Below, piece by piece: positions 9,552-18,115 of a stretch of 64,000 bases of DNA. The position numbers and the translations under genes are program-made. The DNA comes from Planctomycetota bacterium (GTDB taxonomy: Bacteria > Planctomycetota > B15-G4 > JADJEK01). The notes beneath the pieces are model-generated. The model worked only from the letters and a program-made list of their open reading frames with translations, searched no databases and was not told where the DNA came from. The DNA lies in NCBI GenBank assembly GCA_016709145.1, contig JADJEK010000010.1:1-64000 (forward strand), written 5' to 3'. Position 1 is the stretch's first letter; each line of letters starts with the position of its first letter.

Positions 9552-10927
9552 CCGACGGGACTCGGCGCGAGTCCGCAGAGTCCGATCCCGACGATCGCGT
9601 GGAAGTAGTTCGCGAACGCCTGCTTGTTGAATGCGACGAACACGAGCAGCACGAACGCGCTCGCGAGCGCGAAGCCCGCGACGCCGCGCGACGCGAAGCG
9701 CCAGGCGAATGCGTACGCGGGCAGGAGCAACAGGAACGCGAGACCCGAGCCGATCACGACGCCGGTCGTGTTCGCGAGCCACGCCGTGAAACTCAACGCG
9801 TCGAAGCGGAACGGCTGCGCGAGGTGCACCTCGACGACGGAGTGGAAGAGAGCGCGCGCATCCCACGCGACGAACGGCGCGAGCACGAGAGCCGCGGCAA
9901 TGGCCGAGCGAGCGAGGTACGCGATGCGCTCCTTCGTCGTTCCGGTCAGCACCAGCGGCAACAGCGGAGCCAGCACGATCAGGTGTTGCTTGCTGACGAA
10001 CAGAACTCCGAGCAACCACGGCGCGTAGCGTGAACCGCGCGCGTGGGCGACGCTCCATCCGACGAACGCGAGCACGACGTAGGCGTCGGTCCAACCGCGA
10101 CCGAGCACGAAGAACCCGCGCGACTGGAACCACCACGCGAGCGCGAGCAGCAGCCCGATGCGCCCCGGCGCCGCGACGTAGAGCAAGAGGCCGACGAGCG
10201 CCATCGCGGCCAACGCCGCGTAGCGGACGTCGCCGAGCAGCGCGAGTCCGAGCGTGCCGCAAAGCAGCGAAAGCGGCGGATAGTGGTACCCGTGCTGCAG
10301 TCGCCCGTTCGCGACCAGACCTTCGCCGTACACCGACGGCTTGTCCGAATGCTCGCTGTCGTAGATGTCGCGGAACGTCAGCGCGTACGGGTTCTCGCCG
10401 CGCAGCAGCGCCGTAGCGCTCTCCTGTTGGACCAGCATCACGTCGATGCGCGGCTCCGCGTCCGAGTACGGCGCCGCGCGGATGACCCAGGCGCCGGCCG
10501 CGACGAACAGCGCGAGCAGCACTCCGACGAGCACACGCCGCCACGTCTCACGCATCCAGAACGCGAGGACGCCGACCGCGAGCGCACTCGCGATCAGCGC
10601 ATGGAAGGTCGTGGCGTCGACGTCGGTCGGTCGCAGGTCGTTCGACCACGCGAAGCGCCCACTCGGCGGTAGCGACAGCAGACGCAGGAAGCCGAGGCCG
10701 ACGAGCGTGCCGAGCACTCGAGTCATGCTGCGGGCGTCCATCCGCTCGAGCACGCCGCGAGGGTGCAACGCGAACACCACGGCGATCAGCCCGGCCGCGA
10801 GCCACGCCAATCCGCGGCGCGAGTACTCACCGTCGTGCGCGACGATCGCTTCGCCGACGCATGCGATCGCGAGCGCCGACGCGAACGCTCCGCCATGGCC
10901 GATGTCGCGCGGGCGCGCGTCGTTCAC
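9506..10927 (-). CDS. Polytopic membrane protein, glycosyltransferase-87-like (DUF2029-like)
   Basis: 473 residues with about ten hydrophobic segments. A non-membrane loop between the third and fourth helices (VMLVQQESATALLRGENPYA then LQHGYHYPPLSLL) recalls the ENPY and YPP motifs of the GT87 / ArnT-like polyprenyl-phosphate sugar transferases, where a first-loop acidic residue is catalytic. The frame is open far upstream, but hydrophobic coding sense begins at the GTG at 10927, which overlaps the preceding stop as GTGA, giving translational coupling. The substrate is unknown; an envelope glycan role is inference. The end overlaps the nitronate monooxygenase gene by 46 bp on the other strand. 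Confidence 0.68.
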   Translation of the reverse strand: MNDARPRDIGHGGAFASALAIACVGEAIVAHDGEYSRRGLAWLAAGLIAVVFALHPRGVLERMDARSMTRVLGTLVGLGFLRLLSLPPSGRFAWSNDLRPTDVDATTFHALIASALAVGVLAFWMRETWRRVLVGVLLALFVAAGAWVIRAAPYSDAEPRIDVMLVQQESATALLRGENPYALTFRDIYDSEHSDKPSVYGEGLVANGRLQHGYHYPPLSLLCGTLGLALLGDVRYAALAAMALVGLLLYVAAPGRIGLLLALAWWFQSRGFFVLGRGWTDAYVVLAFVGWSVAHARGSRYAPWLLGVLFVSKQHLIVLAPLLPLVLTGTTKERIAYLARSAIAAALVLAPFVAWDARALFHSVVEVHLAQPFRFDALSFTAWLANTTGVVIGSGLAFLLLLPAYAFAWRFASRGVAGFALASAFVLLVFVAFNKQAFANYFHAIVGIGLCGLAPSPVGQSLPSKYDTTSAAE

Positions 10928-11610
10928 GTCGCGACCTCGGCACGGTTCGCGCGCGAGCGCGCCCACCACAGCCGCCCCACTCCGAGCACGAGCAGATCGA
11001 GCATGCAGTAGAAGGAACCGGCGAGCAGCGGCGGGTTGAACGACGTGAGCGGCAAGTACGGGATCGACTCGTGCCAGCGCCACGAGCCGACCGCCGTGCC
11101 GAGGATCTCGACCGACAGCGCGAGCGGCAGCATCACCGCGTACAGCGGCCGGCCCGCGCGATGCGTCCAGCACACGAGCACGAGCACGAACCACAGCACG
11201 TCGACCGTGAAGCCCGCCGCGGCGAGCGCGAGCGTGCCGACCAGGCTCACGACGAACACACCGCGCACGAACCGCGGACCGACGCGCTGCGCCAACGCCT
11301 GTCCGGTGGCGAACACGAGCGCGTGCCCGGGCGGCACGAACCACGGCAAGTTGCCGAGCCGGTACGAGTAGATCTCCCAGCCGAAGCACAGGACCACTTC
11401 GCCGAACGTGGCCAACGCGACGCACACGAACAGCGAGCGCCGCTCGTGGGACGTCGCGAGCTTCAGCGCGATCGCGAACAAGGCCAGCACGAAGACGTTC
11501 GCGACGGAATGCCCCACGCGCGGCAGCCAAGCGTCGAACGCGAGGCCGCCGCACACCGCGACCGCCGTCAGCCACGGCGCCGCACGCGAGAGGGGGATCG
11601 AAGGGGACAT
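10924..11610 (-). CDS. Membrane protein of unknown function (about seven helices)
   Basis: 228 residues, almost entirely hydrophobic helices (AAPWLTAVAVCGGLAFDAWL, VANVFVLALFAIALKLA, FVCVALATFGEVVLCFGW and others), with short polar turns such as RLGNLPWFVPPGHALVF and TSFNPPLLAGSFYC. I do not recognise a family. I chose the ATG at 11610 because the hydrophobic sense starts there; the longer open frame upstream reads as a shadow of the opposite-strand dehydrogenase. The stop overlaps the GTG of the GT87-like gene by 4 bp, so the two are translationally coupled and probably cooperate. Confidence 0.65.
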   Translation of the reverse strand: MSPSIPLSRAAPWLTAVAVCGGLAFDAWLPRVGHSVANVFVLALFAIALKLATSHERRSLFVCVALATFGEVVLCFGWEIYSYRLGNLPWFVPPGHALVFATGQALAQRVGPRFVRGVFVVSLVGTLALAAAGFTVDVLWFVLVLVCWTHRAGRPLYAVMLPLALSVEILGTAVGSWRWHESIPYLPLTSFNPPLLAGSFYCMLDLLVLGVGRLWWARSRANRAEVAT

Positions 11611-11730
11611 CGGTCGCGCAGTATGCCGAGCCGAGGACGGTTCGGCGATGCGCGTCGACGCAACCGACGAGTGGCGTGTGTGGCTCCCCCGCCTTGACAA
11701 CGCCCACCGGCCTCCGTGCGATCTCGGGCC

Positions 11731-12657
11731 ATGCACGTCGCGCTCTGGGGTCCTTCCGATCACGTTGCCGCCGCCGAGGCCGACGCGTTGCGCGATCGGC
11801 TCGCCGCGCTCGATCTCACGGTGACGCCCGTCGGCGCCGACGTCGCGCCGAGCGCCGAGACGCAGGTCGTCGTCGTCAACAGCAAGATGCAAGTCGGCGC
11901 GAAGGCGTTCGATTGGCTGAAGGACCTGAAGCTCGTCGTCACGACGACGTCGGGCTACGACCACATCGACCTCGCGGCGGCGCGCGAGCGCGGCATCCGC
12001 GTCGCGCGTTGCGCGCGATCGCGGCGCGATGCCGTCGTCGACACGTCGCTGGCCATGGCTCTCGCGTTGCTGCGGCGCTTGCCGGTCACGACCGCGGCCG
12101 CGGCGCAACGTCGTTGGTTGCGCGCCGAGGTCAAAGCCTGGCCGATCCCGCTGCTGTCGACGTCGACCGTCGGCATCCTCGGCCAAGGCGTGATCGGCCG
12201 GCGCGCGGCCGAAGTCTGGCAATCACTCGGCGTGACGGTGCTCGCGAGCGATCCGGCCGTGCCATCGTCGGTCCCGCTCGCGGAACTCCTCGCGCGCGCC
12301 GACATCGTGACGCTGCACTGCTCGCTGACGACGACGTCGCGTCGGATGATCGATGCCGCGGCGCTCGACGCGATGAAGCCCGGCGCGATCCTCGTGAACA
12401 CCGCGCGCGGCGAATGCGTCGACGAAGCCGCGCTGCTCGCCGATACGCGCCTCGCCGGCATCGGCCTCGACGTGTTCGCGAGCGAACCGTGGATCGACGC
12501 CGCCCCGCTGCTCGCGAAGGGCAACGTGCTGGTGTCGCCGCATTCAGCGGGTTGGCACGCGAAGCTCGGCGCGAGCTTGAACGACGAGGTCGTCACGCAG
12601 GTGAACGCGTGGTTGAAGGGGCTCGCGCTCGAAGGCGAAGTCGGACTGGCGGTTTGA
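11731..12657 (+). CDS. D-isomer-specific 2-hydroxyacid dehydrogenase
   Basis: 308 residues, typical length. It has an N-terminal catalytic flank, then the Rossmann dinucleotide-binding motif VGILGQGVIGRRAAEVW (about residues 138-154). Family signature segments follow: ADIVTLHCSLT, MKPGAILVNTARGECVDEAA (catalytic Arg in the TARG turn), GIGLDVFASEP (catalytic Glu) and NVLVSPHSAGW (catalytic His). This is the NAD-dependent family that includes phosphoglycerate, glyoxylate and lactate dehydrogenases; the substrate cannot be told from sequence. I preferred the ATG at 11731 to the in-frame start 15 bases earlier because the protein start MHVALWG fits the beta strand. It is divergent from the membrane-protein pair and convergent with the radical SAM gene (45-bp gap, no feature seen). 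Confidence 0.9.
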   Translation: MHVALWGPSDHVAAAEADALRDRLAALDLTVTPVGADVAPSAETQVVVVNSKMQVGAKAFDWLKDLKLVVTTTSGYDHIDLAAARERGIRVARCARSRRDAVVDTSLAMALALLRRLPVTTAAAAQRRWLRAEVKAWPIPLLSTSTVGILGQGVIGRRAAEVWQSLGVTVLASDPAVPSSVPLAELLARADIVTLHCSLTTTSRRMIDAAALDAMKPGAILVNTARGECVDEAALLADTRLAGIGLDVFASEPWIDAAPLLAKGNVLVSPHSAGWHAKLGASLNDEVVTQVNAWLKGLALEGEVGLAV

Positions 12658-12702
12658 AGCGGCGACGTCGAGGTCCGACGACGCAGGGAATCTCCAGCTA
12701 CC

Positions 12703-14241
12703 TCAGCCGTCCGCGTGCGCGATGGTGTCGGTCTCCATCGTCAGCTTGAGCTTGTCCGACGAGAAGCGGCGACCGAACAGGGCTTCCTTGACCTTGATCA
12801 CGCCTTTCGTCAACACGCGGCGCACGAGGTCGACGACGGGCAGCGTCGCGAAGCCGCTCTTGCCCGTGACCTTCGAGAACAGCCGGTTCTGCTCGCAGAC
12901 CAGGTACTCGGTCCACAGCAGGTAGAGCGCGAGGTAGAGCTTCGAGAACACGCGGATCCCGATCGCGCGGCGCACGAACGGCATCAGCCACGGGAAGCGC
13001 ACGACGATCGGGAACAGCTTGTGCAGGTTCTCCACGCGCGTGCGGTCCGTGAACGCGATCGACGTCGTGCGGTTGAACTTCTCCGGGAACGCGTCGAGGC
13101 GGTCGACCGCGAAGCCCATCTCGCGCGTGATGTCGTCGATGTCGGTCTGCGGATACGGCTGCAGCAACGAGCACAGCGGGTGATCGACCTTGCACTCGAC
13201 GTTCAGCTTCAGCGTCGCGAGTTCGTCGTCGAGCGTCGCGCCCGGCGCGCCGAGCAAGTTCAGCGTCGTCAGGCGAATGCCCTCGGCCTTCACGAAGCGC
13301 GCCGAGTTGCGCAGGTCTTCGAGCGACGTGCCCTTGCGATAGACCTTGTTGCGGACGTGGTCGCTCGCGGCCTCGAACGCGAGGCGCGCCGAGATGCAGC
13401 CGGCCGAGCGCAGCATCCTCACGTGCTCTTGCGTGGTGAGGTTCGTGCGCAGGATGACGTCGAACGGGATGCCGATGCGCGCGGCGTACTTCGCGCAGAA
13501 CTCCTCGAGCCACGCGTCGTCGACGTTGAAGATGTCGTCGAGGAAGTGCACGAATCGCAGCGGCCAACGCGAACGCACGTCGTCCAGCTCGGCGAGAACG
13601 TGCTCCACCGAACGCTTGCGCAGGTACTCCGAGGCCTTGGCGGAATACAGCTTGTCGCGCCACGCGTGATGGAAGCAGAAGGAGCACGAGTACAGGCAAC
13701 CGCGCTGCGTGAGGAAGATCTTGCGCTCGCAATCGCGATACAGCGGCGAGGCCTCGTACAGCGGTTCGCGATCGGGGAAGCCGAGCGCGTCGAGGTCGTC
13801 GACGAGCGGGCGCAGCGGGTTGTGGACGAGTTCGCCGTCGCGCTTGAAGGACAGGTTGCGGATGTCGAACGCGTCCTGCCCCGCTTCGAGTCGCGTCGCC
13901 AGTTCGGCGAGTGCGGCTTCACCTTCGCCGCGGCACAGGTAATCCACCGAGGCTTCGCGTAGGAGGTCTGGAACGAACGTCGGATGCGCGCCACCGAACA
14001 CCGTCGGGGCGCCGACGAGCTGCTTCGCGCGTTCGGCGACCTTGGCGTAGAAGACGTGATCGCCGGTCGTCGTCGACACCGCGAGCAGGTCGGGGCGCAG
14101 GGAGCGCAGCTTCGTCTCCCAGTCGGCATCGGGCAGCAGCAGGACCTTCGATTCATGGCCCGCCCGCTTCAGCGCGCCCGACAGGTACGCGATCCCGAGC
14201 ATTTCCTGGGGCAAGAACTTCTGCAGGAAGACGACGCGCAC
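12703..14241 (-). CDS. B12-binding-domain radical SAM protein
   Basis: 512 residues. An N-terminal cobalamin-binding-like domain (about 1-130; LGIAYLSGALKRAGHESKVL, PTVFGGAHPTFVPD) lacks the base-off DxHxxG histidine, as in many of these proteins. The radical SAM core has RGCLYSCSFCFHH with the [4Fe-4S] cysteines at about 182, 186 and 189, then FVHFLDDIFNVDDAWLEEFC and ISARLAFEAASDHVRNKVYR. A C-terminal region of 130 residues is partly hydrophobic. I chose the GTG at 14241 because GGAGG lies 6 nt upstream of it; a longer in-frame start at 14262 would overrun this site. Family members modify peptides, lipids, hopanoids or small metabolites; the reaction here is unknown. It is divergent from the S51/esterase/ATP-grasp operon. 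Confidence 0.9.
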   Translation of the reverse strand: MRVVFLQKFLPQEMLGIAYLSGALKRAGHESKVLLLPDADWETKLRSLRPDLLAVSTTTGDHVFYAKVAERAKQLVGAPTVFGGAHPTFVPDLLREASVDYLCRGEGEAALAELATRLEAGQDAFDIRNLSFKRDGELVHNPLRPLVDDLDALGFPDREPLYEASPLYRDCERKIFLTQRGCLYSCSFCFHHAWRDKLYSAKASEYLRKRSVEHVLAELDDVRSRWPLRFVHFLDDIFNVDDAWLEEFCAKYAARIGIPFDVILRTNLTTQEHVRMLRSAGCISARLAFEAASDHVRNKVYRKGTSLEDLRNSARFVKAEGIRLTTLNLLGAPGATLDDELATLKLNVECKVDHPLCSLLQPYPQTDIDDITREMGFAVDRLDAFPEKFNRTTSIAFTDRTRVENLHKLFPIVVRFPWLMPFVRRAIGIRVFSKLYLALYLLWTEYLVCEQNRLFSKVTGKSGFATLPVVDLVRRVLTKGVIKVKEALFGRRFSSDKLKLTMETDTIAHADG

Positions 14242-14460
14242 GGCCCACCTCCGACCAACCACTTTGCGTTCGACGCGGACGGCTCTATTTCGGATGTATT
14301 GGTCTGAAATCTACACCGCGACCGCGGCAGGTGGCAACCGCTCGTTCGAAACGCCCGCACCTCGACCGGACCGCGGTCACGGGCGTGGGACATTCCGCCG
14401 CGCCGCGTCGCCGACGCGCCCGGGTAACCTCCCGGGCTTCCTTCCTCCGCCCGAAGCACC
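14242..14460. promoter_or_regulatory. Divergent promoter region between radical SAM gene and S51/esterase/ATP-grasp operon
   Basis: A 219-bp gap with a conspicuous AT-richer patch at about 14283-14315 in otherwise very GC-rich DNA, the likely site of promoters for one or both directions. The ribosome-binding GGAGG for the leftward gene is at its left end. No clear palindrome was found. Confidence 0.5.
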
Positions 14461-15411
14461 ATGCCTTCCATCACCCTGCTCGGTCCCCAACGATTGCGTC
14501 CGTCCGTCAACGTGACGCTGCGCTCCCTCGACCTCGATGGGCCACTGGCGTCGATCACGGCGGGTTGGGAAGAGCGCGAGACCGAGGACGCCGAGCTGCG
14601 CGATCACGTCGGCGGGCGCTGCTTCAACCTGCAATTGTGGGAGCGCTGCGAGCGGATCTTCGAGCGCGACATCGAGCTGTTCAAGGGCTTCCGCAAGCGC
14701 AAGGACGCGCAGATCCGTCTGCGCGAGCTGTACCGCAAGCAGCTCCACCACGCGATGGACGCGGCGAAGGAGATGCTCGAGACCCCGGGCGACGCGTCGC
14801 TGATGGAGCCCGAGCGGCAGGCCGCCTTCGACCGCGTCCGCGAACTCGATCGCCATCACGCCGACCGCATGCTCGAGACCGAGCTCGAGTTCGAGCGCAA
14901 GTACACGCCGTCCGAGCGCGACATCGTCGTCGCGCATCGCGATCAGATCGCGCGGATCCTCGACAACTGCGCGGCGTTGCTCGTCGCCGGCGGCAACGTC
15001 GCCGTGTTGCTGAATCGCATGCGGTTGTTCGCGGCGCTCGAGCTCGCGGGCGTGAAGCCGATCATCGCGTGGTCGGCCGGCGCGATGGTCATGTCGAGCG
15101 AGGTCGTGCTGTTCCAGGAAGACACGCCGCATGGCGCCGGCTACGCCGAGGTCTTGCAGCGCGGACTCGACGTCTGCCCGGACGTGATCCCGTTCCCACA
15201 CGCGCGCAAGCGTCTGCACTTGCATGATCCGCTCAGCGTGCAGTTGCTCGCGCGCCGGTTCCAGCCGCGCCGCTGCGTGCCGATGGACGAATCCGACCGC
15301 ATCCACTGGACCGGCGAAGCGTGGAAGTTCGCGCCGGGCACGCGCGCTCTCGATGCCGATGGACGCGTGACGAAAGTGCGGGCGGTAAAAAGTCGCCGGA
15401 GGCGCCAATGA
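14461..15411 (+). CDS. Peptidase S51-like / type 1 glutamine amidotransferase-fold protein
   Basis: 316 residues. The second half has the fold signature of the S51 group (dipeptidase E, cyanophycinase): LLVAGGNVAVLLNRMRLF, then the nucleophile elbow AWSAGAMVMS with a Ser in the position used by dipeptidase E (GxSAG type), and VIPFPHARKRLHLHD with candidate catalytic His residues. The first 150 residues are mostly charged helices (RCERIFERDIELFKGFRKRK) not found in minimal S51 enzymes. The predicted role is hydrolysis of an Asp- or Glu-type amide or isopeptide bond, or a non-peptidase role. The stop overlaps the start of the esterase gene (ATGA), so the two are coupled. It belongs with the ATP-grasp gene downstream: one enzyme that makes amide bonds and one that may cut them. 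Confidence 0.77.
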   Translation: MPSITLLGPQRLRPSVNVTLRSLDLDGPLASITAGWEERETEDAELRDHVGGRCFNLQLWERCERIFERDIELFKGFRKRKDAQIRLRELYRKQLHHAMDAAKEMLETPGDASLMEPERQAAFDRVRELDRHHADRMLETELEFERKYTPSERDIVVAHRDQIARILDNCAALLVAGGNVAVLLNRMRLFAALELAGVKPIIAWSAGAMVMSSEVVLFQEDTPHGAGYAEVLQRGLDVCPDVIPFPHARKRLHLHDPLSVQLLARRFQPRRCVPMDESDRIHWTGEAWKFAPGTRALDADGRVTKVRAVKSRRRRQ

Positions 15412-16544
15412 GCCGCGCCATCCGTCAGCTCGTCGCGCGCAAGAACCTCACGCCGGGGCTGCTGACGCAGTTCCTGCGCGAGCACGAGTTCCCGATCATC
15501 GAGGAGCACACGGCGACGTTCGCGTTCGTCGGCGAAGCCGAGTCCGTCAGCTTGCGCCATTGGATCCACGGCTTGCCGGCGTCGCAGCCGTTCAAGCGCT
15601 TGATGGGATCGCCGCTCTGGTACCACGTCATGGACGTGCCCGAGGGCTCGCGCATCGAATACAAGATCGAGGTCACGCAGCGCGGCCAATCGCGTTGGGT
15701 GATCGATCCGTTGAATCCACATCAGGCGCGTGATCCGTACGGCGCGAACTCGGTGCTGCTCGGTCCCCGCTACGAGCACCCGACGTGGGCCGAAGCGGAC
15801 AAAGAAGCGCGCACCGGTTCGATCGAGACGCATCGCATCGACAGCAAGCACCTCGACGGCAATCGCGAGTTCCGCGTCTATCTGCCCGCGCGTTTCCGTC
15901 GGCGCCGCCGTTACCCGTTGCTCGTCGTGCACGACGGCGACGACTACTTGCGCTTCTCGAACCTGCAGACGGTGCTCGACAACTTGATCCATCGACTCGA
16001 GATCCCGTCGATGATCGTCGCGCTGACGAACCCGGTCGGCCGCCTGACCGAGTACGCGGCCGGCCGCGCACACGCGGCGTTCGTCGCGAAGGAACTCGTG
16101 CCGTGGCTCGAGGACACGTACCCGTTGCTCGAAGATCCGGCGCAGCGCGGCCTCATGGGTGCGAGCTTCGGTGCGGTGCAGACGCTCGCCACCGCGCTCT
16201 ATCAACCCGGCGTGTTCGGCAACCTCTTGCTGCAGTCCGGCTCGTTCGCGTTCTCGGACATCGGCAAGCACTGGCGCGGTCCGGCGTTCGAGCCGGTCGT
16301 CAAGTTCATGAACGGCTACCGCGCGACGCCGAAGAAGCCGGCGCCGCGCGCGTTCGTCAGTTGCGGCATGTACGAGTCCTTGATCTACGAGAACCGCTCG
16401 ATGGTCCCGCTGTTCGAGCGCACGGGGATGAACGTGCGCTACGTCGAGTCGCGCGACGGCCACAACTGGGAGAACTGGCGCGACCGCCTGCGCGAGGGCT
16501 TGTCGTGGCTGTTCCCGGGCCCGTCGCTGCTCGTGTATGAATGA
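15408..16544 (+). CDS. Enterochelin-esterase-like alpha/beta hydrolase
   Basis: 378 residues from the ATG that overlaps the preceding stop by 4 bp; the frame is open upstream but without coding sense. An N-terminal domain (about 40-125; ATFAFVGEAESVSLRHWIHG, WYHVMDVPEGSRIEYKIEV) resembles the immunoglobulin-like domain that precedes Fes/IroE esterases. The hydrolase domain follows: FRVYLPARFRRRRRYPLLVV, HDGDDYLRF, the nucleophile elbow GLMGASFGAVQTLATAL, and SRDGHNWENWRDRL with the catalytic His. Family members hydrolyse ester bonds of siderophores or serve as general acyl esterases. No siderophore synthesis or uptake genes are nearby and there is no signal peptide, so a cytoplasmic substrate related to the neighbouring ligase is more likely. 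Confidence 0.83.
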   Translation: MSRAIRQLVARKNLTPGLLTQFLREHEFPIIEEHTATFAFVGEAESVSLRHWIHGLPASQPFKRLMGSPLWYHVMDVPEGSRIEYKIEVTQRGQSRWVIDPLNPHQARDPYGANSVLLGPRYEHPTWAEADKEARTGSIETHRIDSKHLDGNREFRVYLPARFRRRRRYPLLVVHDGDDYLRFSNLQTVLDNLIHRLEIPSMIVALTNPVGRLTEYAAGRAHAAFVAKELVPWLEDTYPLLEDPAQRGLMGASFGAVQTLATALYQPGVFGNLLLQSGSFAFSDIGKHWRGPAFEPVVKFMNGYRATPKKPAPRAFVSCGMYESLIYENRSMVPLFERTGMNVRYVESRDGHNWENWRDRLREGLSWLFPGPSLLVYE

Positions 16545-16560
16545 CCCCTCGCGAAGGGGC

Positions 16561-16654
16561 GAAGGGGACAGTCCCCTCATCTGCTCTGTCCCCCCGCTCC
16601 TCCTGGACGGGGGCCCCCATGGGGACAGAGCACATGAGGGGACTGTCCCCCTTC
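16561..16654. repeat. Long imperfect palindrome inside the S51/esterase/ATP-grasp operon
   Basis: Left arm 16561-16593 pairs with right arm 16621-16654; over 33 bp there is one mismatch and one extra C. Each arm also contains a smaller palindrome, GGGGACAGTCCCC or its match. A further small hairpin (CCCCT / AGGGG) lies at 16545-16559. It sits in the 153-bp gap between the esterase stop and the ATP-grasp start and resembles dispersed REP-like palindromes. As RNA it would form a very stable hairpin that could reduce read-through or protect the upstream message. Confidence 0.8.
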
Positions 16655-16697
16655 GGCTCCGCTCGCTTCGCAACGGTCGTCCCATCGGAGGTTTGAA

Positions 16698-17936
16698 GTG
16701 TCGAACGTCACGCGTCACATCGGTCTGTCGCTCGGTGCGGACATCTGCTGGCCGCTGTGCTTCGAGGAGATCCTGAAGCGCCTCGACCTGAAGGTGAAGC
16801 TCGGCGGCAACACGGTTTCGTTCGACGTCAATCGCGTGACGATCGAACCGTTCGACCTCGCGCAGGACGTGAAGTACGACGTCGTGCTCGACCGCCTGAC
16901 GCACTGGTATCACACGAGCCGCGAGTGGGTGAAGAAGGCCGTCTTGATGAACGGCCTCTACGTGCTGAACAACCCGTGGACGATCCAGTCCATGGAGAAG
17001 CACACGACCTACGTCGCGATGATGCGGCTCGGCCTGCCGATCCCGAAGACGTGGCTCGTCCCGCCGAAGAGCTACGACCAGACGCCGGACCTGCAGCCGA
17101 CGCTCGAGCGCTACGCGAAGCTGTTCGATCTCGGCGAAGTCGGCAAGAAGGTCGGCTACCCGCTGTTCATGAAGCCGTACGACGGCGGCGCGTGGCGCGG
17201 CGTCAGCAAGATCGACAACGAGTCGGCGCTGAAGGCCGCGTACGACATGTCCGGCAAGAACGTGATGCACCTGCAGAAGGCGGTCGCGCCTTTCGACCTG
17301 TTCGTGCGCGCACTCGGCGTCGGTCCGCAGGTGCGCGTGATGAAGTACGACCCGGCCGCGCCGCTGCACGACCGTTACGTCGTCGCGAAGGAAGCCGAGT
17401 TCGTGTCGGCCAAGGAACGCGAGCACCTCGCCGCGGTCTGCCTGACGATCAACGCGTTCTTCGGCTGGGACTTCAACTCGTGCGAGTCGCTGAAGAAAGG
17501 TGGCACCTTCCACCCGATCGACTTCGCGAACGCGTGCCCGGACTCGCAGGTCACGTCGCTGCACTACCACTTCCCGTGGCTGGTGAAGGCGAAGCTGCGC
17601 TGGGCGATCTACGCGGCTGCGACGAAGCGCAAGTTCCGCCACGACCTGAATTGGGCCGCGTTCTTCAAGATCGCGGACGAGGAGGGCAGCTTCGAGGACA
17701 AGCTCGCGCAGTACGCGAAGCTCGCGGCGAAGCACTTCGAGACCGACAAGTTCGAGGAGTTCTGCGCGAAGCACCTGAAGCACCTCGACGAGGTCGCCCA
17801 CGAGTTCTTCGCGACGCCGGCCGCGCGCGACGCCGTGCACAAGAAAGTCCAGGCGCTGTTCCCGCAGAACGAGTGGGCGCAGTTCACGGACTTGTTCTTC
17901 GCCCGCATCCAGAAGTGGCGCGACGCGGAGAAGTGA
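16698..17936 (+). CDS. ATP-grasp (RimK-like) ligase
   Basis: 412 residues with a GTG start preceded by GGAGG at a good distance. A pre-ATP-grasp N-terminal domain includes VLNNPWTIQSMEKHTTYVAM and GLPIPKTWLVPPK. The ATP-grasp core follows: VGYPLFMKPYDGGAWRGVSK (nucleotide-binding Lys and Gly-rich loop) and FHPIDFANACPDSQ, where acidic and Asn residues take the place of the usual E-x-N Mg-ligand motif. A helical tail of about 110 residues is unusual for simple RimK ligases. Such enzymes join a carboxylate to an amine, thiol or imino group using ATP. The partner esterase and S51-like protein suggest ligation of an amino acid onto a small molecule or peptide; this is inference. Separated from the esterase by a palindrome but on the same strand. 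Confidence 0.83.
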   Translation: MSNVTRHIGLSLGADICWPLCFEEILKRLDLKVKLGGNTVSFDVNRVTIEPFDLAQDVKYDVVLDRLTHWYHTSREWVKKAVLMNGLYVLNNPWTIQSMEKHTTYVAMMRLGLPIPKTWLVPPKSYDQTPDLQPTLERYAKLFDLGEVGKKVGYPLFMKPYDGGAWRGVSKIDNESALKAAYDMSGKNVMHLQKAVAPFDLFVRALGVGPQVRVMKYDPAAPLHDRYVVAKEAEFVSAKEREHLAAVCLTINAFFGWDFNSCESLKKGGTFHPIDFANACPDSQVTSLHYHFPWLVKAKLRWAIYAAATKRKFRHDLNWAAFFKIADEEGSFEDKLAQYAKLAAKHFETDKFEEFCAKHLKHLDEVAHEFFATPAARDAVHKKVQALFPQNEWAQFTDLFFARIQKWRDAEK

Positions 17937-17979
17937 CCGGGCCGTAGGCGCCGAGTCGCCGGAGCGCCCCACGCCGACG

Positions 17980-18007
17980 ACGGGGACAGACGCTCCTCCG
18001 TCCCCGT
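17980..18007 (+). terminator. Terminator-like hairpin after the ATP-grasp gene
   Basis: An 8-bp perfect stem (ACGGGGAC / GTCCCCGT) with a 12-nt loop, 43 nt after the stop codon. There is no T-run, which is common in GC-rich genomes. The GGGGACAG core echoes the palindrome at 16561-16654. Confidence 0.45.
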
Positions 18008-18041
18008 GGCCCGCCCGTGGCCCGCACCCGCCCGGGTCCCG

Positions 18042-18115
18042 CAGGCCGCCACCCGGGCCAGCACCCGGGCCATCACCCGGGCCGTGGCCCGGGTGATGGC
18101 CCGGGTGGCGGCCTG
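18042..18115. repeat. Large palindrome with a 12-bp tandem duplication in one arm
   Basis: The right arm 18086-18115 (30 nt) pairs perfectly with the left arm 18042-18083 once a 12-nt copy of the ACCCGGGCC-containing unit is removed; the left arm carries that unit three times against two in the right. A 2-nt spacer separates the arms. The arms are themselves built of CCCGGG palindromes. It looks like a REP-type element or very stable hairpin whose left arm slipped during replication. Confidence 0.8.

Noticed and set aside
10928..11707. N-terminal extension of the GT87-like gene
   Set aside because: The extension is Arg-rich and antisense-like, while the overlapping upstream frame encodes a coherent membrane protein with a GTGA junction.
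12703..17936. Siderophore gene cluster because of the enterochelin-esterase-like gene
   Set aside because: No NRPS, siderophore synthetase or TonB-type uptake gene is present, and the esterase has no signal peptide.
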